Source: Piper betle
Lineage: Eukaryota; Streptophyta; Magnoliopsida; Piperales; Piperaceae
Assembly: GCA_033002965.1 (NCBI GenBank)
Contig: JAURVB010000653.1
Coordinates: 24,759 to 88,758, forward strand
Length of the DNA: 64,000 nt
Reading direction: 5' to 3'
Both the position numbers and the translations under genes were made by a program. The notes under the pieces are model-generated. The model saw only the letters and a list, made by a program, of their open reading frames with translations. It searched no databases and was not told the DNA's origin. Shown in pieces: positions 45,149-56,459 of the stretch (the first letter of the stretch is position 1; every line of letters starts with the position of its first letter).

Positions 45149-47216
45149 ATGGATGCTCGTCTTTACAAGGCAGTAATAGATGGAGATGTCGACATTCTTC
45201 ATTCTATCCTTCAACATGATTCAACTTCCTAGCAGTTCAGACCACCTCGATGGGAGAGACTGCCCTACACATTACCGCTTTGCTTGGTTACTCCGAATTC
45301 ATCAAAGGGATACTCCACCGAAATCCGGCATTGGCCCGACAAGTGAACCATCATGGATATTCTCCCCTGCATTTGGCTTCGTGACAATGGCTACGTAGAA
45401 GTGGTTGAAGAGCTTCTGAGGGTAGGCAATGACCTCTGCTTGCTGAAGGACAATGAAGGAAGAATGCCCATTCACATTGCTGCCATGAGAGGAAGGACCG
45501 ACGTCTTAGATAAGTTGGTGCAAGCAGATTTTGAAGCTCTCGAAAAGTTGACAACAAGGGGAGAAACTGTTCTTCATATGAGCGTGAAGGGGAACCAGAT
45601 GGAAGCCTTGAAGTTTTTTGCCGAGAAACCAAATTACCATGACCTTGTAAACATGAAGGATGCAAAGGGTAACCCAATCCTGCACATTGCAACTGCAAGG
45701 AAAGCAATGGAGGTGCTCACAGCTCAGTACTTTTACTAGATCTGTTTTGAATGATGCATCTCCTCTTCATTTTCAAACATTTTTTTATATATAATTACCT
45801 TCACATTTGTTTCGAAAACTATCTCCTGCTTTGAGTAAGTAACAGCAAAATGCCAATTGAAATAGCGGAAATTAGTGACAAGTATCTAGATTTTTCTACT
45901 TCAGATATAGTTTCAAAACCCCATTTTGACTTCAAAATTCTATGCCATTTAACTTTATAAGTGAAACTGCATAAATGATATTTTTATAATTATTAGACTC
46001 ATTGGTTGTTTCCCAAGTTGAGTAATCAAAACTTACAAAATATCATGTTAGTTTTTGAAACTTAATTGAATGGTATTTTGGTTATGTTTCCCAAATTTAA
46101 AAATGGAAAAAAATCATTGATTATGTTTGTAATTGACTCCTTGTCAACTCCAAAGAAAATGTATCGATGCTAGTCCAAGTCGTATGTTCAATTTCAGTTA
46201 TAATTTCGTCTTATATTGCGCTATCATCATGCTTAATTTGTATGTAGGGAGGGCTTTATCATTCACTACTCAATGTATGCATTTTAAATCTTAAAAATAT
46301 GCTATGTGGTGTAATGCAAATATAGAACTGAAAATTGAGTTAATACTTTGATACATCGACTGTGTACTACATATATAGAATAGAATCAATTGCTCATTGA
46401 TGATCACATGATTACTAATAATTTTATGAGATTAACTTGTGAATGTTGAGCTCTGTCTAGATTTTGAAGTTTCTAACAAGAAGCACACAAATTGAGGTTA
46501 ATGCCAAAAACCAGAGGGGAGAGACAGCTTTGGACTTGTTGCCAGATCAATCTCCAATGGCAGAAATAGATGCAAGACTAAAGGAGATCATTGTTGGAAC
46601 TGGAGGCTTATCAGGAAGAGAGACAACAGACCAGGAAAGTTTTATTGTCAACATTCCCAATGGTCTCCAACCAAGGGAAAGTAGGAAAGAAGAACGGGCT
46701 AAGCATAAAAAATGGTTATGCGAATCACATGGCACGCTCATGGTTGTGGCCACACTAATTGCCACCATCACGTTCCAAGCAGGTGTGAATCCACCAGGGG
46801 GATATTATCTTCACAATCAAAACGACCATCTTGTCATGCAGAATTATCAATATCATTATGATTCATCAGATGGGAAGGCAGTACTTTCAAAGTCTCCGAT
46901 TTTCGCCATTATTGTGGTATGTGATCTATCGGACTGTTCAGTTCTTTGTGTGTCATACATATGATGATGACGGCGCTTCCTCTCTAGAAGAAAAGTTTGA
47001 CAAGAATCAATTATCGAGGGTCATGTTCGTTGCTATCATATGCACGGGATTGGCATTCCTGGTGCTGGTCTTGGCAATCTCTACTGCTGCTGATAATCAA
47101 GTGGTGGCTATTAGGCTTAGTACTTGCCATTGGCTTTGGATTATTATCATTATCATATGCATTTCTTGGCAAGTCTTTCAGACTATCGTTTTCTGCTGTC
47201 CAAAATTCCAGCGACG
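45149..47216 (+). pseudogene. Ankyrin-repeat PGG-domain protein (ITN1/ACD6-type), copy A, disrupted
   Basis: Exon 1 (45149-45712) encodes ankyrin repeats (GETALHITALLG, GRMPIHIAAMRG, GETVLHMSVKG, GNPILHIATARK). A GT donor at 45713 and AG acceptor at 46459-46460 define a 748-bp intron. Exon 2 starts ILKFLTRST and encodes NAKNQRGETALDLL, a basic linker and the PGG domain start (HGTLMVVATLIATITFQAGVNPPGGY). Family members are plasma-membrane proteins with N-terminal ankyrin repeats and a C-terminal four-helix PGG region, linked to defence and salt or ABA signalling. Defects: TAG at 45230-45232 after 27 codons, a +1 shift near 45380, a one-base loss near 46925, and a second shift near 46983. A retrotransposon enters at 47217 within the last transmembrane region; the remainder resumes at 54456. 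Confidence 0.9.
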
Positions 47217-47665
47217 TGTTTGAAGAATGAAGAAGTGACGAAACTTCCCGCCATGTTTTTGGTAGATGAGGATCCTTAACACATTACAAGTGTTTTTTCT
47301 TACTTTACTTTAATCCAATTAAATGTAAGTCAAGTGTAGTACTAGTGGAATGAGTGGGGACTGTCACATAAATAGTTGAGAGTGGGTAACAGGGAAGGCG
47401 CTTGCTTTTGTAACAAACTTGAGCTCTGCTCATCCCCCTTGCTATCAATCCAATTTTCTGAATTTAAATTACTTACTAATTCAACAATTGTATTCACTCG
47501 GATTGAACCTTTTCTTGTTTAATCTTGATCCCCCTTCCATTTTATCCAATCTAATTCTTGTCCTCTTCAATCTTGATCCTCCCCAGCTGTTTACTAGATC
47601 GTCGAAAGATGAGGAAATTCTTCACGACATTCCTGTGTTCTTATATGATGCTAAGACTCATAACA
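47217..47665 (+). repeat. 5' LTR of second chromovirus
   Basis: TGTTTGAAGAATGAAGAAG to CTCATAACA. It shares long blocks with the 3' LTR (TTTAATCCAATTAAATGTAA; GAGCTCTGCTCATCCCC; TTTACTAG.TCGTCGAAAG). Confidence 0.9.
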
Positions 47666-47699
47666 AAATATTATCAGAGCTACTAGATCCACGAATTGA

Positions 47700-48223
47700 T
47701 CAGATCCAATCAGAGTTTGGAGCTCAGGGTGCAGGTGAAGGAGTTGTTCGATCAGGGTTTATCAGACCTAACATTTCACCCTGGCGTGGTCTTGTCCTCT
47801 TTGTTAGGAAGAAAAACGGCAGTCTACAGTTGTGCGTTGATTACATAATGCTCAACCAGGTCACTAAAAAATAGATACCCCTTGCCTAGGATTGATGATT
47901 TGTTTGATCAGTTGGGTGGAGATTCAGTATTCTTAAAGATTGATCTTCGGTTAGGTTATCGTGAGCTCGGGATCAAAGAGGAGGATGTGCAGATGACAGC
48001 CTTAAGGACAAGATGTGACCCCTATGAGTTCATTGTCATGCCCTTTAGCTTGATGAACACCACGACAACGCTTATAAAGCTCACGAATTGGGTCTCAAAC
48101 CTATTTGTATCAGTTTGTGATTGTGTTCGTTGACGACAATCTGATCTACTCGATATCTCAGAGGAGCACGAGACTTGCAGCCTTGCATACTCTACGAGGG
48201 CACCAATTGTATGTTGAGCTATC
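47700..48223 (+). pseudogene. Tekay-like reverse transcriptase fragment (second copy), 5' part
   Basis: It begins without gag or LTR at about 47718 ([17 protein letters not shown]). RT blocks follow: [53 protein letters not shown], and a damaged catalytic box VFVDDNLIYS near 48125-48155. It is closely related to the RT at 26930-27690. It is interrupted after YVELS at 48223 by a TRIM; the frame resumes at 48688 as SKCEIWLSEVVFLSH. The abrupt start next to a foreign primer site suggests recombination rather than simple insertion. Confidence 0.82.
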
Positions 48224-48687
48224 TATGAGATTTTTCAATTTAGTCCCATATTTAATACTTATTAGAATAAGATCGTGTTTATAAGTGGAAATGAACTGTA
48301 GATCTTCAACTTCGGTTAACTACTCTTGAATAGATGACTTAGGCCGATTAAATTGCACTTTGGGTCGGATCATTAACACATGGTATCAGAGCAACCTAGT
48401 TTCTTGTTAGATGATGTGCTAGACTATGGACGTAAGGTAGGCTGCTGGTCGCGTGCCAAAGAAGTCACCTGGGTTAGAGATAGTTAAGGGAAAATGTAGA
48501 AATTTCGAGGAAATTTTTTAAGATTAGTGGATTGTGAGATCCATCAACTTAGTCTCAAAATCAAATACCTACTGGGGTAAGATCTTGTTTATAAGTGGGA
48601 ATGAAATATAATTCTTCAACTTTGGTTTGCTATTTTTGAAGAGATGACTTAAGCTCATTAGTTTGCACTGTGGGTCGAGTCGTTACA
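48224..48687 (+). mobile_element. Complete TRIM retrotransposon (family T2, copy 2), TSD CTATC
   Basis: LTRs 48224-48378 and 48533-48687 (155 bp each) flank a perfect primer site TGGTATCAGAGC (48381-48392) and a purine-rich end (AAGATTAGTGGAT). A perfect 5-bp duplication CTATC (48219-48223 and 48688-48692) surrounds it. It is homologous over its whole length to 7450-7915. It inserted into Tekay-like RT, so it is younger than that fragment. Confidence 0.93.
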
Positions 48688-50116
48688 CTATCCAAGTGCG
48701 AGATTTGGCTGTCTGAAGTAGTTTTCCTTAGCCACATGGTATTGTCGGCAAGTATATCAGTGGATCCAGCGAAGATCGAGGCAGTGCTCTGATAGGAGAG
48801 ACCGAGGACAGCATCAGAGATTCATTCAAGGTTTCTCCTCAACAGCATCTCCTCTCACAGTGTTGACTAAAAAGGAAGAACGCTTTGTATGGACTGACAT
48901 GTGTGAGCACAACATTGAGACACTGAAGGACCAACTTACTTTTGTGCATGTCCTGAGTCTTTCGAGTGGGCATGACGACTTTGTAGTATATAGTGACGCA
49001 TCGGGTATCGAACTTGGCTGTGTACTGATGCAGAGAGACATAATGATAGCATACACATCCCGATAGCTGAAAGTCCATGAGTGGAACTATCCAACAAATG
49101 ATTTGGATTAGGCAGATGTGGTCTTCACTCTCCGAGTTTGGCACCACATATAGAGTGTCCTTCCAGTTCTACACTAATAACAAGAGCTTGAAGTACATCT
49201 TCACACAAAATTAGCTCAACAGTAGACAAGGACAATAACTTAAGTTCTTGGAAGACTATGATATTAAGATTGCCTACCACCCTAGTAAGGCAAATGTAAT
49301 GGCATATGCACTTAGTCGGAGGCCAGTGTCGTGTGGAGCTAGATTCGCAGCGATGGGGATCCAGTATGATGATCAGAGGACTGATGTGTCTAACAAAGAG
49401 TTGATAGCAGTGATGGCTAGTCTTGTTATTAGCCTGACAATGTTAGATTGGATCAGGCATTCATAGGTTGAGAATGAGTTGCCAGACAGATGGTTGGCAC
49501 AAACAACACACCCCGGTTTGACTAGAGATGTTGATGGGTTTGTGCAGATGAGAGGACCCTTGTATGTGTCGGAGTTACCAGCGCACACATCTGTCCAACA
49601 ACAGATTCTCCAGGAGGCACACTATTCCAGATTCACGGTCCACTCTGGATTCGTGAAGATGTATCATGAAGTCAGCAAATCGTACTGGTGACCTGGGCTG
49701 AAGAAAGACGTTCTTGACATGGTGTCGAGATGTCATGTCTGTTAACAGGTGAAGGCTGAGCACATGAGACCTAGAGGGATATGCTTCAGTAGTTGTTGCT
49801 TCCTAAGTTGAAGTGGGGTTGTATCACTTCTAATTTTATCATGGGTCTACCACCTACTCGTCGCCAAATCAATACAATGTGGGTGATTGTAGACCGGCTG
49901 ACGAAATTAGCGCACTTCATTCTGATCAGGAAGACGTGTCCCTTGACTGCCTTGGTTAGACTATACAGAGATTAGATTATTAGGCTACATAGGTGACGAG
50001 AGAGATTGTCTTCGACCAATATCTAAGGTTCACGTCTGTGTTTTGGACTTTGTTGCAAATAGAGTTGGGCACACAGACGAGGTTCAGTACAAAGTATCAT
50101 CCTCAAATAGATGGGC
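48688..50116 (+). pseudogene. Tekay-like RNase H and integrase fragment
   Basis: It continues the RT thumb (SKCEIWLSEVVFLSH, SISVDPAKIEAVL), then RNase H (LTKKEERFVWTD, FVVYSDASGIELGCVLMQRD, and IKIAYHPSKANVMAYALSRR). The integrase zinc-binding region (HYSRFTVHSGFVKMYHEV, CHVC) and core (MGLPPTRRQINTMWVIVDRLTKLAHFI, 49836-49930) follow. The core ends at KYHPQIDGR, lacking the Glu motif, where LTR-A sequence begins (about 50117). Stops and shifts are frequent. Confidence 0.85.
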
Positions 50117-52455
50117 GATTACAAATTAATTAAATAAGCAACATAATAGTTATTTGTGTGTGTGTTAAATTTTATAATGAATCAACTGTAAGACTTTAAT
50201 TAATTTTACAATGAAATTAATTAATTATGAAATGATAAAAGAATTAATTAATAAAAAATCATTATTTGAATAGTTAGGCTGGGTGGCTACGACATCTCAA
50301 TTCGCTCTGCAAGTGCTAATCAAATCTGTCTTATTCGATACCTTTCAAGTTTAAGATCTCATTTCGCCTTAGTGATTTAACCATTTGGTTACTAACTTGT
50401 TTACCAGCTAGATCAGATTATTTTAATAATGATTCAAATATTGTGTGACTGTTTAGTATATTATGATATCATAAGTTAGGTGTCCAGATCTCCAGACACG
50501 CTCACATCTTTTAATATCTCAATTGCATGGGTTTAAGCCCCAATGATGTTTCTAATATACTGACATCACACTCATAAATACAATACATGGTTTATTAACT
50601 TGTTCAGTTTTTTGCACGCTATCAGATTTCACGTGCAAGCACAAATATCAAATTAGATTAGTGTGTTTATTTAATTTCTTGTTGCATGTCATCAACCTTG
50701 TTGCTTTTAGGATTGTTATTGCATTGCACACATTCATCATATAGGACTGTGTAATTGTAATCATCGCTAGGCCGCTCAAAGTTTGGCTCGCCGTGGTTGG
50801 ACAAAGAGCTCTTCTCAGGTCCACTAGGACTCTCTTCAACTTGATCATTTACTTGGTTCACGTGATTTGATTTTTATAGTAGAACGTAGCTCGTAACATT
50901 TTATTTGGCTCACTAACTACAGGTCATTTAATGGATTTTCTAGATTAATAAAACCTCAAGGATGAGATCCCTTCAAGAGTTTTAGAAAGATTATAAGATT
51001 CACCTCAAAGTCTCACTTTAACGTTGTATGATTTGTCCATGCAGAGACATAATATATGTATTACGCTTTCGAATTTTGACTTACACGTGAGATAGATGAG
51101 ATGCTTGACGTCACCAACGGGCCCGGTCAGTGCCCACCTATGGTGTTCGGGGACGGACTTATATATGATATCATCTTACTAGTCTTCATGCAATGTATAT
51201 TTCAGTAGTTTCGCCTTATTGCCTATATTGACTATATCTGGACCACATAGTGCTACAGTATTATGAGTTAGGCCCTTTGGCAGTTTAAGTTCATGTTATC
51301 ATGAGCTATTATTTGGTCCATGTGTATAGGTTATCAGCGATTATAATGAGGCTCTATTAGCCACTTGCTTATGATCAGGGTGTTGTGGAAGAGTTCCTAT
51401 TTCTTTTTAGTTTTTGAGGATGACTATTTTATCCATTTGCCAGTATTAAGATTTTTCCATATTAATTATTTGGTGCTCAGTGACATCTATTACTGACATG
51501 TTTTCTTATATTATGTACGCAAGCAGACTTGGCGTTGGCCAGTCTAGTTACACAGATCACAAGGACCCTAGTGGTTACTAGACCAGTATTTTGTGTTGTG
51601 GGCTTTTGGTTGTGTGTTGTGTCCCTTGAGGACTTTGTTATTTTCCTTAACAGGTATTAGACTCTTGCGTGTTGACATCTTGAGATTGTTGATTATGATG
51701 TAATGTTTTGGCTATAGGGCCTTGAAACTATGATATGATACTATGAGTGTTTGCTAACTTTTGTGTACCTAATTGTATTTCCATTATTTTTTAGACGAAA
51801 TACTCTAGGATGCGTAGGTCTAACATATCCTATGTAGGTTACTCCAAGCCTCGGAGTCTTAGAACTGATCGCAAATAAATAACTAGGTACACGAAACTAT
51901 ATTACTTGTACAGGTACACGGAGAGAAGAAGGAAAATGGGTTAGACGAGTATGTAATTATTGTAATTATAGGAGAAAGGCCCATGTGAATACTAGGCAAA
52001 CCCACAGCCCTATGTAATGTGAAATCTGTGTTAAATGTGATGTAAATAATTTGAAAATATGGCGTAACACCTTAAAAATATTATGTGAATGTTAAATGAT
52101 ATCATGAAATATTTCTAAGATTGTTCTGTAAAAGAATGACAATTATACAACTGTCATAGATTTTTCCATTGTCCTATTTACAGGGAGGACTCTACTAGAT
52201 TTTTTCAAAAACTTAGTCTCCTTTTTAAATTTGACTCATCTACCATGTCTTTTTACATGAGTCAAACCATAGGTATTTTCCATTCATTGCGGTGTTATCT
52301 GCACATTAGTTTCCCCTCGGGTTCCATCTTTTGACACCTTTAGTGGTTAGGTTATTCTTATTTCGGTTCTCCATTTTAATGTGTTATGAATTTATATACC
52401 AAAATTTATCAGTTCAATACGGTTTACATAGCGGGCCAAATTAGGGTGTTACAAT
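50117..52455 (+). repeat. LTR-A copy, 3' LTR of the nested Tekay-like fragment
   Basis: It ends TTAGGGTGTTACA at 52455. Strong collinearity with the 5' LTR at 19197-21480 over 20150-21470/50120-51490, for example GCTACGACATCTCAATTCGC, GATGAGATCCCTT and the TATA-like CTTATATATGA near 51168. Its start is truncated at the integrase junction. Same sense as the Tekay pol before it, as expected for a 3' LTR. Confidence 0.75.
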
Positions 52456-53950
52456 TACTTTAAATAATGGCTTACAACTTCTCAATAGTTTATAAGAGAG
52501 GTAAGGAGAACCATGTTGCTGATTCCTTATCAAGACAAATTGGACACCAACATGATGATTCTAAATTGATAGAAGGTCTACTCATGCCCATTTCAGTGTT
52601 GAAACCTGATTGGTTTGACACCATTAAAGAAGAAATGGAAGCTAGCAGTAACATTAAGAATATGATATCCAAGAGGAGCCAAGAGCAGCTATCTACAAAT
52701 TGGAACCTTGTAGATAGAGTACTCTACTTCGCATTGTCTTGGATCCAACCATCATCCTCATTTCACTCATCATCATGGAACTTCACAATTCAACACATGA
52801 AGAGTGCTTCAAAACTTTCCAACGCATAAGGCAGAATTTCTACTGGCCTGGACTGATACAATCAGTTAAGGACTTCATCAAAAACTGCTCAATATGTCAG
52901 AAAAATAAGACAGAAACATTGGCTCCGCGAGGATTCCTCAGCACCCTTCCTATTCCACAGTTGGTATGGAATGATATCTCCATGGACTTTGTTCAAGGGC
53001 TGCCCAATTCAAATGAAAGATCAGTTATATATGTTGTTGTGGATTGTTTGACTAAGCATGCCCATTTTGTTGCCGTCAAACATCCTCGCAAGGATATTCC
53101 TTTATAATATCTTCAAACTACATTGGTTGTCGGTGACTATTGTCAGCAATAGAGAGCCAATTTTTCTGAACAAGTTTCTACAAGAACTGTTTGCACTTCA
53201 AGGTACTTCATTCAACCTCAGCTCCTCCTACCATCTGCAGACTCTTGGGCAGACCGAAGCGGTAAACAAGACTCTAGAAATGTACTTACGATGCCTCCCA
53301 AGAGATCAACCAAAAAAATGGACAAATTGGCTAGCTTGGGTAGAGTTTTGCTACAAGACAAGCATCCACAATATTAAGACAAATTGTCGTCCCCCTCCCT
53401 CCTTGCTTACTTATGTACCTGGGACAGCAAAGTTACTGGATATTAAGCAGCAACTACTGCAAAGGAGGGACATGATCGTAGAGATTCGCTACCACATTGC
53501 CCAAGCTCAAGCTCACATGAAGCAGAATTATGATAGAAAGAGGCGTGAAGAAGAATTTTCGGAAGGAGATATGGTCTATGTTCGCCTTGCTTCCATATAG
53601 GCAGCAATCCATCCTTTCCAAAACTAATTTGAAGTTATCTCCCCGCTGCAGGACCTTTTCAGGTGGTCAAGAAAATTAGCCCAGTTGCATATAAGCTGCT
53701 TCTACCACCAGATGCAAAAATTCATCACACATTTCATATCTCTATGCTGAAGCCGGCATTGGGAAGTCGTGACATCCAAGAACCACAGTTAGTTCAAATG
53801 GTGCTTGAAAATGGTGTTTATCTTCTGGTTCCACAAGAAATAGTTGGCCATAAAAATAGAAATGGGAAACAAGGCTACCTAGTTCAATGGGTGGGTTGGT
53901 GGTACAACTGAGTCTGCACGTGGATATCGTCTGAAGACCTCCGTGCCCAG
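52456..53950 (+). pseudogene. Reina-like RNase H end, integrase and chromodomain of second chromovirus
   Basis: It opens with the RNase H tail YNFSIVYKRGKENHVADSLSRQ. The integrase HHCC region (LHNSTHEECFKTF, FYWPGLIQSVKDFIKNCSICQKNK) and core (WNDISMDFVQGLP, YVVVDCLTKHAHFVAV) follow at 52739-53107. It is then split by a stop at 53106; later parts appear in other frames (SSYHLQTLGQTEAVN; LSHCPAQ-like; [13 protein letters not shown]). The chromodomain block [16 protein letters not shown] lies at 53860-53910, followed by a stop and FPHLHP. Motif order is complete, but at least three frames are used. Confidence 0.85.
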
Positions 53951-54003
53951 TTTCCGCATCTTCATCCTTGAGGACAAGGATTGTTCTTTCGACAGGGGAG
54001 TAT

Positions 54004-54455
54004 TGTTAGACGAATGAAGAAGCGTCGAATCTTCCCGCCAAGTTAGATGCGTATCCAAGTTTTTGGTTAAGACATAAGTAGTGCATTTACATACTTATTT
54101 TAATCCAATTAAATGTAAGTCACGAGTAGTAGTGGGAATGAGTGGGGACTGGTCACATAAATAGATGAGAGTGGGTAAAGATGTAAGGTGCTTGCTTTTG
54201 TAACAAACTTGAGCTCTGCTCATCCCCGTTGCTATCAATCCATTTTTATGCATTTAAATTACTTTTGTTCAAGAATTGAATTCACTCAGATTGAACCCTT
54301 TTTGGTTCAACCTTCATCCCCCTTCCATTTTCTCCGATCGAATTCTTGTCCTCCTCAATCCGTCATCGTAGCTCCCCGGCGGTTTACTAGGTCGTCGAAA
54401 GGCAAGGGAATTCTTCACGGCGTTCCTGTGTTCTTTTACATTGCTAAGACTAACA
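54004..54455 (+). repeat. 3' LTR of second chromovirus
   Basis: TGTTAGACGAATGAAGAAG to ACTAACA; partner of 47217-47665. Confidence 0.9.
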
Positions 54456-54520
54456 ACATGTCAAATGGGCAACTCTAGTCTTTTCCAGTGTTTTTATCCT
54501 GATAATTTTCATTTTATGAC
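54456..54520 (+). pseudogene. Ankyrin-PGG copy A, 3' remainder
   Basis: ATGTCAAATGGGCAACTCTAG.CTTTTCCAGTGTTTTTAT aligns with ATATCAAGTGGGCAACTATAGTTTTTTCAACTGTTATTTT of copy B (60608-60650), the last transmembrane segment, proving that the element 47217-54455 split the gene. Confidence 0.8.
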
Positions 54521-54963
54521 CTAGTTCTCAATATCATCTCTAGCTAGGCTTATATTCTGAATGAAAAAGAATAATTTGCATCGTTTTAGAGAAGGAAAAC
54601 ACTACTTCTTTCCTAAAATAAAGACAACACAACTTGATTATTGTGAAGGGGTCATGTCTTTGTCTTTTAGTAGCCTAGTAGGACTAAAAAATATATACGG
54701 TCTGCTATGATCTTTTTAAAATATTATGTGCATACAACGGATGTTAAATGCCATTTGCGCGAGTTTCTCATTTTTATATTTTTTGATTCCAAGCCCATTT
54801 CCAACTAGTCGTAGCATGCTGAACTTTTTTCTCAAAGCAAGTCGACTGCGGAATTTGTTCGATACAAAATTTTTGTATTCATCCCTTTTTATGGTCAAAT
54901 TTTAAGTGCAGATTTTTGTGTCATGAAAACATGCAACCTGTCTTGTACCATAACTGAAAGCAT
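54521..54963. other. Unassigned spacer
   Basis: AT-rich, no supported feature. Confidence 0.4.
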
Positions 54964-55400
54964 CACTACAAGAAACAATGGCAGCAATGGTAGTACCATC
55001 AAAAAATTTTATGGTAAAAGCTACTTTTTGACGGTATAACTATTTTATCGTTAAAAATTTTGGCAACCTAATTGATACTCGAAATTTTAACGTAAAAGTC
55101 GCCATCAATACTTTTTAATAATTTGACGGTAATTGTAGCTTTACCATCACAATAAACTTGACGGTAGCGTAAATACAAAATCCTCTCCCACGGCTCTCTT
55201 TTGCTTAGCACCCAAAACTCATTGATGGTAAAACCGACGGTAAACATTTTTAAGTCATGTATCTCTCTTACCATCAAAATAGTTTGATGATTTTGATGGT
55301 AAAACTACCGTAAATTTTTATTTCATATATAACCAATGTCCTCTACTACCAAAGCTTTGATTGTAAAATTTGACAGTAATTTTAATATTTTAATTTTAAA
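54964..55400. mobile_element. CACTA-type transposon terminus with subterminal repeats
   Basis: CACTACAAGAAA at 54964-54975 is the classic CACTA (EnSpm-like) terminus. It is followed by a dense array of short, partly inverted units built on GACGGTAA/TACCATCA/TTTTACCGT through about 55370, like EnSpm subterminal transposase-binding repeats. No opposite end (TTTCTTGTAGTG) is seen downstream, so this is one end of a broken or diverged element. Confidence 0.6.
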
Positions 55401-56250
55401 AAACCACCAGGTATTTTTGTCTAACAAGAGCTTCTTAAGAAAATAATTTGAGCTTACCTATCAAGAAGACACACAGGTATGTCTATGTTTATATATCCTC
55501 ATGAATCACTACAAACAAATGACCCAAGCCCTTAAGAGTGATATACTCTACATCAGTTAAAGATCACAATGTATCTCAACGTCTACAAGTATAATATACA
55601 TATGAAAATACAATAATATATCTCATCATCAAGAACTATAATATATATATACAGAAGCACTCCTATGCGCTACCCTGTTTGGCTGTTGGATTGGAATCCA
55701 ACGGCTGAAAAATAAACATCCCCACCACCCACCCCCTCTCTGTTTTCTTTTGCCCGACACGAGCACGAGATGGCAGGCAGGGCCATAGTGGCGGCAAGGC
55801 TGTGATGAGCGAAGGGGACCACTACGACGGGAGGCGCATTGTCGTGGTGGGGGGAGCTGCGGCAATGGCAAGGTGGAGGGTTCGCAGTGGCGAGCGAGGG
55901 CAGGAGGGGTCGCGGCACACGAGACGACTGTGGTGGCAATGAGGCTGCGGCAGCGAGGGACGCAGAGGCACGCAATGGCTGGGCTGCAACTGTGGCATTG
56001 CTGCAATAGTGGTGAGATCGTGGTGACGGCGGGTTTGCGGAAGGTGTGCAGTGTCGAAGGAGCCACCTGGCAGCTGTGGCACCAGGCATGCGACGCCTTG
56101 GGTGTGCTGGCACGGCAACCACAGGCGTGCACCGTCCTGACCCTAGGGAAGAGTCGTGAAGGAAAGGGCGATGGCAATTTCTTAATAATAAGGCTTAACT
56201 CGCTCCCGATTTGAGTCTAATATTACGAAATAAATTATAAAAAAATAAAA
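55401..56250. other. Spacer with GC-rich patch
   Basis: From about 55750 to 56160 the sequence turns GC-rich and open on both strands (182 codons minus, 113 plus) with CGG/GCA trinucleotide bias. Peptides show no recognisable domain. It may be cargo of the neighbouring CACTA element or an old promoter/5' UTR; no gene is called. Confidence 0.35.
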
Positions 56251-56328
56251 TAATTTTATAATAAAAACCTGACTCGTTCCTGACGCGAGGTGGCGGGCCA
56301 CGACTCTGACTTGAAATCTGGACATTGC

Positions 56329-56458
56329 CCATCCTCGCGGGCGAGCAGGCAGGCGGGCGTGAGGGCGAGCGGGCTGGCGGGCGCGAGGGTGAGCGGGCTG
56401 GCGGGCTGGCAGGCGAGCAGGTGGGCAGACGGGCGGGTAAGCGGGCCTCCGCGGGGGG
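56329..56458. repeat. G-rich degenerate tandem repeat (GGCGGGC/GAGCGGGCTG)
   Basis: Units such as GAGCGGGCTGGCGGGC and GCAGGCGGGCGTGAGGGC repeat with variation, ending in a run of G (56452-56459). Arg/Pro/Ala-type translations on the minus strand are artefacts of the repeat. Confidence 0.8.
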
Positions 56459-56459
56459 G

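Larger units (their letters stand above)
47217..54455 (+). mobile_element. Second chromovirus (Reina-like), nested in ankyrin copy A and itself invaded
   Basis: The 5' LTR (47217-47665, 449 bp) and 3' LTR (54004-54455, 452 bp) are clearly similar. A degenerate primer site (47669-47680, ending ATTATCAGAGC) follows the 5' LTR, and a purine tract (ACAGGGGAGTAT) precedes the 3' LTR. Own coding sequence survives only from the end of RNase H to the chromodomain (52456-53950). The rest is replaced by a Tekay-like pol fragment and an LTR-A copy (about 47700-52455). On the right, ACATG (54456-54460) abuts resumed ankyrin sequence; the left flank reads ACG, consistent with a 5-bp duplication that lost two bases. 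Alignment with ankyrin copy B confirms the insertion point. Confidence 0.85.

Noticed and set aside
55629..56214. Opposed frames of 182 and 113 codons
   Set aside because: GC-rich patch open on several frames at once; no motif supports a protein.
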